From positions 2,418,001 to 2,482,000 of the forward strand of contig JAUTDP010000004.1 in the NCBI GenBank assembly GCA_033439795.1: a stretch of 64,000 bases of DNA, given 5' to 3'. The number at the start of each line of letters is the position of its first letter. Position 1 is the stretch's first letter. This stretch comes from Sordaria brevicollis (lineage: Eukaryota; Ascomycota; Sordariomycetes; Sordariales; Sordariaceae). The notes under the pieces are model-generated. The model saw nothing but the letters and a program-made list of their open reading frames with translations, had not been told where the DNA came from and did not search any database. Positions 58,395 through 64,000 of this stretch are shown one piece after another. The position numbers and the translations under genes are program-made.

Positions 58395-58870
58395 TATTTA
58401 GAATATTAGTACTACTATTTAGAATATTAGTATTATTATTTAGAATATTAATATTATTATCCTTATTAATAATAGTAATACTACGATATTAATAATACCC
58501 TTAATTATTAAGAGTAGCTATTTAGTAAATTAGTAGCCTATATTTTAATAATAACTTTACAAAAATAGTTATTTAATAATTTAATAATAATATTACAATA
58601 TTAATAATAATACCCCTAATTATTAAAAATAGTTATTTAGTAATTTAATAGCCCGAAGACGATAAAAACGAATTTAATATCGTTTCTTAATTACTTTATT
58701 TTATAATTATCCCACTATTTCTAACGATTATTAAAATAATTACGTCGTTTCTATTTTGCTAATAACTTTCGAATTATATTTCTTAATTATTTTATTTTAT
58801 ATAGTTATTTTACCGTTTTTAACGATTATTAAAATAATTACGTCGTTTCTATTCCGCTACGTTAAAGTCG
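58395..58870. repeat. Cluster of short direct repeats
   Basis: Three 21-bp units start at 58395, 58416 and 58437 (TATTTAGAATATTA core). Two ~50-bp units about 117 bp apart follow (near 58489 and 58602, both with AATTATTAA and TAGTTATTTAGTAA-like cores). Two ~80-bp units about 97 bp apart come last (near 58684 and 58780, both containing AACGATTATTAAAATAATTA). Confidence 0.6.
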
Positions 58871-59154
58871 TTACTAAATTTGCCGCTAAATTCGCTATTA
58901 AATTTTATCGATTTTAATTTTTACGATTTTTTAAATATTTTTATTATTATTAAATTCCTATAACTTAATTTACGAATATATTTCCCGCTAAAATATTATT
59001 ATCCTTTAAATTATTTTTATAAATTAGGTTACGCTAAAGCGCCTATTACCTTTAAACTTCTTAAAATACTCCCTTTAACGCCAGTAATTCCCGCATTTTA
59101 AAATTCAATTCTAAATAATTAATTTCCTAATACCCTAATTCCTCGGTTAATATT

Positions 59155-59325
59155 GATATTAGGGTAATAATCCGGATAAATAAAATAAATTTAAAGAAAT
59201 TTTATAATTATTTTATAAAAATCGAATTAATACCCTAACTCTTCCGTCGATACTTATATTAGGGTAATAACCCGAATAAGTAAAATAAATTCGAAGAAAT
59301 TTTATAACTATTTTATAAGAATTAA
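59155..59325. repeat. Two direct copies of a ~70-bp sequence
   Basis: Both contain GATATTAGGGTAATAA-like and then AAAATAAATT and GAAGAAATTTTATAA-like cores, at about 59155-59222 and 59251-59322. Differences look RIP-type. Confidence 0.55.
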
Positions 59326-59678
59326 AGAGGAGTTTAAAAATCCTTTAATTCGCTTACGTATTAATACGCTAATATATTAACGTATTAATTTCTATGAATA
59401 TAATTTTAATAAACGCTTTTTATTTCCCCTCTTATTAGCCCAAAATAAATATTTATTTTAAATAATTTTAATAACCTCTTTTTAATATATTCCGCCCTAT
59501 GATTTTTAATAATTATTAATTTATTATATTTTAATAGGGTTTACCTCTAAAATATTATATCCGACTTAAATATAATTAAATTCGATTACTTTTAAACGTT
59601 AAAGAACGAAATTCTATAGGTTAGCCCTACCGAAAATAGTAACTATTTATTTACGAATTATATTTAAAGTGTAAGAAT

Positions 59679-59795
59679 ATATACCCAATTACGATCTTTA
59701 TATAGTAAAATTCCCCGTTCGAAAAATTTAATAGATTTCTACTTTTATTAAAAGGGGCGTTATACCCAATTACGCTCTTTATATAATAGAATTCG
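59679..59795. repeat. Two direct copies of a ~35-bp sequence next to the LTR
   Basis: TATACCCAATTACG followed by TCTTTATATA occurs at about 59680 and again at about 59761. The second copy ends roughly 25 bp before the LTR at 59820. Confidence 0.55.
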
Positions 59796-59819
59796 TATAG
59801 CATTAATAATTATTATTAA

Positions 59820-60023
59820 TGTTACGGCACCAAATTATCGGCAACGCTCCCTAAGCGTCTTAGCACCGAATTATTAGCGGAGTATAGTCGTGCCCACAAT
59901 CATATCTCTACTTTATTTATATATATAGTCCGGGAGTAGAGTTTTCGCTACTTTCTCCCAATCTTTTCCTCTTCGTATAATAATACGTCTTTTCCAAACC
60001 TCTATTAAATTAATATCGTAATA
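59820..60023 (+). repeat. LTR of the second gypsy family, copy 2 (204 bp)
   Basis: Starts TGTTACGGCACC and ends ATCGTAATA. Retains the canonical TG. The interior begins ATTTATTATACTT, shared with copy 1 (with one C/T change) and with the unrelated nested gypsy element. Confidence 0.87.
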
Positions 60024-62989
60024 ATTTATTATACTTTTTTATAATTAATAACTTAACGTTTATTAAACGTTTTGCTTTAATTAATTTATAAAAACGGTAT
60101 TAATTTTTTTTATATAAACTTTATCGAACCCCTTTTTACGAAATCCCTTATTTTTTTTATTAATTATTATTTCGACCGAATATTATTAACCTTTCGCTAA
60201 TTTTACGATTAAATATTATTAACTTTTCTCCGCTTTAAGGCCCGCTTAAATTTAGATCTAATTTTAGTTATAAATTTAAATAACTCCGAAACGTTTAATA
60301 CGGATACCCCGGGCCCTATTTCTAATAGCGAACGATAAATTTTCGCTATTAATTTTTTTCCTTTTTATAATTAGTTTTATATTAATATTACTATTTACAA
60401 TTTGCGGAATAACTTTTCTCGCTTCGTAAATATTATAAAAGTAAATTCCGAATTTTTTTTTCAATTTTGTATTTATTTCGACGCTATTAAAATTTAATTT
60501 AATTACGTTTAAAATTACATTTATAATATTTAAATTTAAATTATAATAAATTTCAATACCGTTATTTATTTTAAAATTTAATTTCGCGGTTATATTATCA
60601 AATTCGTTTAGGAAGTTGCCGAAATATAAAAGTAAATTAATTAAACCCTTTTCCGCGTTTTTAAATTCGAAGTTACTATCCGTTTTTAGACTATTTAAAT
60701 TAACATAGCCGATTAGCGAATTAATATTATTTAATTTGGGGTTAATTAATACGTTATTAAAATTACGTCCTAAATTCGTTAATATATTACCGATTAAATT
60801 AACCTTTAATTTTTATTTATTAATTTTTTCTTTTTATCCTCTTTTTTATTTAGCCGTACTTATAGTACCGAGCCTTTTATTTTTACTAGTACCGAACGTT
60901 CCTTTACGAAATAATAAAAGGAATATATTAATTGGAAATTTCTTATTAGTATTAAATTCGTTATTAATTACGCCGTTTATTTAATATTTAATAACCGGAT
61001 TTTTTATATTTTTTAACGCTTTTCCGGCGACGTTTTTATATATATTTATATTAAAGTCGATACGGTTACGGCCTCTTTTTAGAATTTTATTATTTAATTT
61101 ATAAATTTTACCGATTTTTAGGATTTTTTTAAATAGTTCGATCCGTATTATATCATTTTCGATATTTATATTAAAGTAATTTAGGAAATAAATTATTTAT
61201 AATAGGGTACCTTTCCTTTTACCGATTTTATTTTTACGTTTATTAAATTCGCCGATTTTTATAAATTTAATATTCGCCGTTATATCGACGCTTTTAAATT
61301 GAAAATTAATAAACGCTTTTAAAATATTTTTGTTAATATTATTAGCGTTAATTACCCGGCTTTTAACGATTTTGAAAATTAAATAAATTTACTTTACGAA
61401 TTTATTATTAATTTATTAAACGTTAATTATTACGCCGGCGTTTTATTATTTACCCTTATTTAACCTACCGGCGACTTTATAATTTTTAATAAAATTTTTA
61501 CCCTTACGGAGAAATTTAATAACTTTATTTCTATGGAGGAACGAACCCACTATAGGGTAGAGGGCTTATATATATATTATAGCGGGGTTAGTTATTATAT
61601 TATAATTTATATAATTAAAACGAAATATAAGGTTTAAACCCTTACCCCCGTTTAAAACTCTCTAATTTCGACGCCGACGCTTAAGGCGGGAAAAATTTAA
61701 TTTCTAATAAAAGTCGCCGTTAAAAGCGTAATATAGAAGAATTAAAAGATTTATATTTATATTTTATAGGATTAAATATTAATTTTTCTTTTTTAAATTC
61801 TATTCGCTCTAATAACGTTCCCGAAATATTATATTCTATAATAATCGATTTTAGGTATTCGCTAATAAATTTTATTAATTTTTCTTTCGTATAACGTTAT
61901 ACTCTCTTTTTAATACCTTTTTACCATCCTCGTACCTTTTATTTAGCCGACGGTTATAAAAGTAATTTTATTTTTTATATTTATATTATATTTTATTTCA
62001 TTAATTTTTTTATAAATTGTTTTACTCTTTTTATTTAATTTCTTAATAGTCCCGATATTACTTTTAATTTCCTTTAATTAAGAAAGTATAATTTTATTAT
62101 AGATTAATTATAAGGTATTATAAATTTCTTCGGTTTTATCGCTAAGGAAATATTTTTATTTCTTTCGCTTTCCGTCGAAAACGTATTAGACCTCCCCCTA
62201 CCGATTATAGCCCTTCCGATATTATTAAAAATTAAATTTATATTCCGAAATTTAACCCGGCCTTTTATTAAATTACGAAAATCTCGCCGCCGTTCCGCTT
62301 CCCCCCGTTATATTTTAAAAGTTTATTTTCGCCCGAATAGCTATAATTAATTATAGGATATAATTATTTATTTATTATTTATTTTTAATTTTATTTTAAT
62401 ATATAAGGAATTTGGAAAAAGGTTTTTAAATATATTTTTAATTAATTTTACTGCTTTATTAAAATTATAATACTTCTTCCCGGTATTAATAGTAATTCGC
62501 CGATAATTATAATCCCGCTCCCCGACCTTAACCCCGAAAATTTTAATTAAACCTTTAACGATTTTAATAATATTATATTTCGTATAGTACTCGCTAGTTA
62601 ATTTATACCTATCCCCCTTTACCGGTTTTTAATTAATTATTGGAATTAAATAATAGAATAATTATAATTTTAAACCGTTTCGGCGGAAGATATTTAGAAA
62701 TATTTTAATAGAAAGTTAGCGTTTATTTATATAAAAATTATTAAAATTTTACTAAAATACCTTTACTACTTTTAAAAAACTTTTAACCCTAAAATTATAA
62801 AAATAATACCGCTTTATTACCCCTTCGACTATAAAATCAATTTCGTCCTTAATTAAACCCCCTTATATTATTATTTACGTTTTATATTTTAAAAAGAATT
62901 TTACATTATATTTAAATATTTAAACGATTATTTAGCCTCCGGTTTTATCCATTTAAATTCGTCCTTTATAATTATTTTTATACTCCTAG

Positions 62990-64000
62990 CCCGAAAATTA
63001 GGGGGTAATATACGAATTTATATCGATTACTATAAATTAAATAATATTATAATAAAGAATAGATATCCTATTCCTGTTATTTATAAAATAATTAATTCCC
63101 TTTATAAAGTAAAGTAATTTAGTAAATTCGATATCATTATAGCCTTTAACCGTTTATATATTACCGAAAATAATAAGTAAAAGACCGCGTTTATTATTAA
63201 ATTTAATTTTTTCGAATATTTTATAATAAATTTCAGTATAATAAACGTATTAACGTCGTTTTAATATTATATTAATTATATTTTATTTAATATTTTAAAT
63301 AAATATATTATAGCCTATTTCGACGACGTATTTATTTATAGCGGAATTAAAGTAGAATATAAACGTTATTTCGAAAACGTTATAAAGAAATTTATAAAAG
63401 TAAATTTAATTATCGATATTCGGAAATACGAATTTTATAAATATAAAATAAAATATTTGGGGTTTATTATTTCCTACGATAATTTATATATAAATCCCGA
63501 AAAGGTTAATATTATTATCGACTAGGGTATTCTAAAAATTTTAAAGGATTTTTAATATTTTATTAACTTCGCGAATTTTTATTATAAATTCATTAAAAGC
63601 TTCTTTAAAATCGTTTAACCCTGTATAACCCTTATATTTTATAATAAATAAATTAACCTTATATTTAAAATTGTAATTATAGTATTTAAATATTTAAAGA
63701 ATACTTTTATTTCGGCCCTTATCCTTACGTATTATTACCCTAAATATTAAACCGTTATCGAAATTAACGTTTTAAATTAAGCGTTTAATAATATCCTTTC
63801 TTAAATTAATAAAAAAAGGAAACGCTACTTTATTACCTTCTTTTTATTTAAATATTCTTTAGCCGAATATAATTACGAAATTAATAATAAAAAATTCTTC
63901 GCTATTATTAAAGCCTTCGAAAAAGAGCGCCCCGAATTTTAAAAAGTTAAGGATACTATCGAAATTATTATTAATTATAAAAACCTTTAATATTTTATAA
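62990..64000 (+). pseudogene. Relic of gypsy reverse transcriptase and RNase H
   Basis: One plus frame runs through I-D-Y-Y-K-L-N-N-I and K-N-R-Y-P-I-P (63022-63080), the active site A-Y-F-D-D-V-F-I-Y-S with both Asp codons intact (63316-63327), then Y-L-G-F-I-I-S and N-P-E-K-V. RNase H follows with T-V-I-E-I-N-V-L-N and A-E-Y-N-Y-E-I-N-N-K-K-F-F-A-I-I-K-A-F. The frame reaches the window end. Stops are TAA/TAG at expected Trp or Gln positions. Confidence 0.78.

Larger units (their letters stand above)
56944..59819 (+). mobile_element. Truncated copy of a second gypsy-type element (LTR plus gag region)
   Basis: A 204-bp LTR (56944-57147) is followed by interior sequence that matches the interior after the LTR at 59820 for about 1.1 kb, up to about 58200. 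The two copies then diverge. The gag-like block at 57990-58200 reads RQEEYIN, then I-D-H-A-A-Y-L-I-P-T-D-R-I-L-Y-I and S-Q-R-L-S-G-D-A-F in one open stretch, and is less damaged than its counterpart at 60880-61080. From about 58200 to 59819 the DNA holds short tandem repeats and no recognised pol. Either a deletion or a second insertion produced this structure. Confidence 0.6.
59820..64000 (+). mobile_element. Second gypsy-type element, copy 2, truncated by the window edge
   Basis: Begins with a 204-bp LTR (59820-60023). A gag region follows (~60.0-61.7 kb), then pol with reverse transcriptase and RNase H at the right end. The plus orientation is fixed by the LTR-gag-RT order. Coding frames carry TAA/TAG damage throughout. 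The 3' LTR must lie beyond 64000. Confidence 0.8.

Overview
The window looks like chromosomal DNA of a filamentous ascomycete, most likely Neurospora or a close Sordariales relative. Genes have short introns (about 57-170 nt) with GTRNGT donors and CTRAC-type branch points. The gene set is typical of such fungi: a REV7/MUS-26 HORMA protein, PI31, importin-9, a BUD-3-like RhoGEF, a HET-domain protein and an Hce2/Ecp2-type secreted protein. Two long blocks (about 16.5-29.5 kb and 53.8-64 kb) are very AT-rich retrotransposon relics whose damage is almost all C-to-T/G-to-A. That is the signature of repeat-induced point mutation (RIP).

Left gene block (1-16.4 kb): an aprataxin-like HIT/zinc-finger repair protein (+), a secreted carboxylesterase with three exons (+), importin-9/Kap114 with four exons (-), REV7/MUS-26 with two exons (+), an Hce2-domain secreted protein (-) and PI31 (-). 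Two of the six (aprataxin, REV7) act in DNA-damage handling and two (importin-9, PI31) in transport or proteasome function. They read as independent single genes.

AT block 1 (16394-29702): a 13.3-kb Ty1/copia-type LTR element with 188-bp LTRs and an intact 5-bp target duplication. It is split just downstream of its reverse-transcriptase YVDD site by an inverted 7.7-kb Ty3/gypsy-type element (286-bp LTRs, its own 5-bp duplication). The outer element sits only 154 bp upstream of the PI31 start codon and so separates that gene from its ancestral upstream DNA.

Middle gene block (30-53.7 kb): two spliced minus-strand genes of unknown family (about 387 and 590 aa, the second with a 12-nt micro-exon), a 992-aa HET-domain protein with two predicted membrane segments, and a 1615-aa RhoGEF of the Bud3 type with a long leader. 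These are followed by a tRNA-like B-box sequence, a disrupted HNH-nuclease-like locus and two tiny spliced genes.

AT block 2 (53.8 kb to the end): a 2.4-kb frame-preserving relic of an unrecognised gene with six-residue tandem repeats, then two direct copies of a second gypsy family (204-bp LTRs). The second copy runs off the right edge with readable gag, reverse-transcriptase and RNase H remains.

I did not find a convincing new defence or CRISPR-like system. The strongest leads are the unrecognised RIP-damaged gene at 54.2-56.6 kb, the micro-exon gene of unknown family, and the consistently better preserved LTR islands inside otherwise heavily mutated elements.
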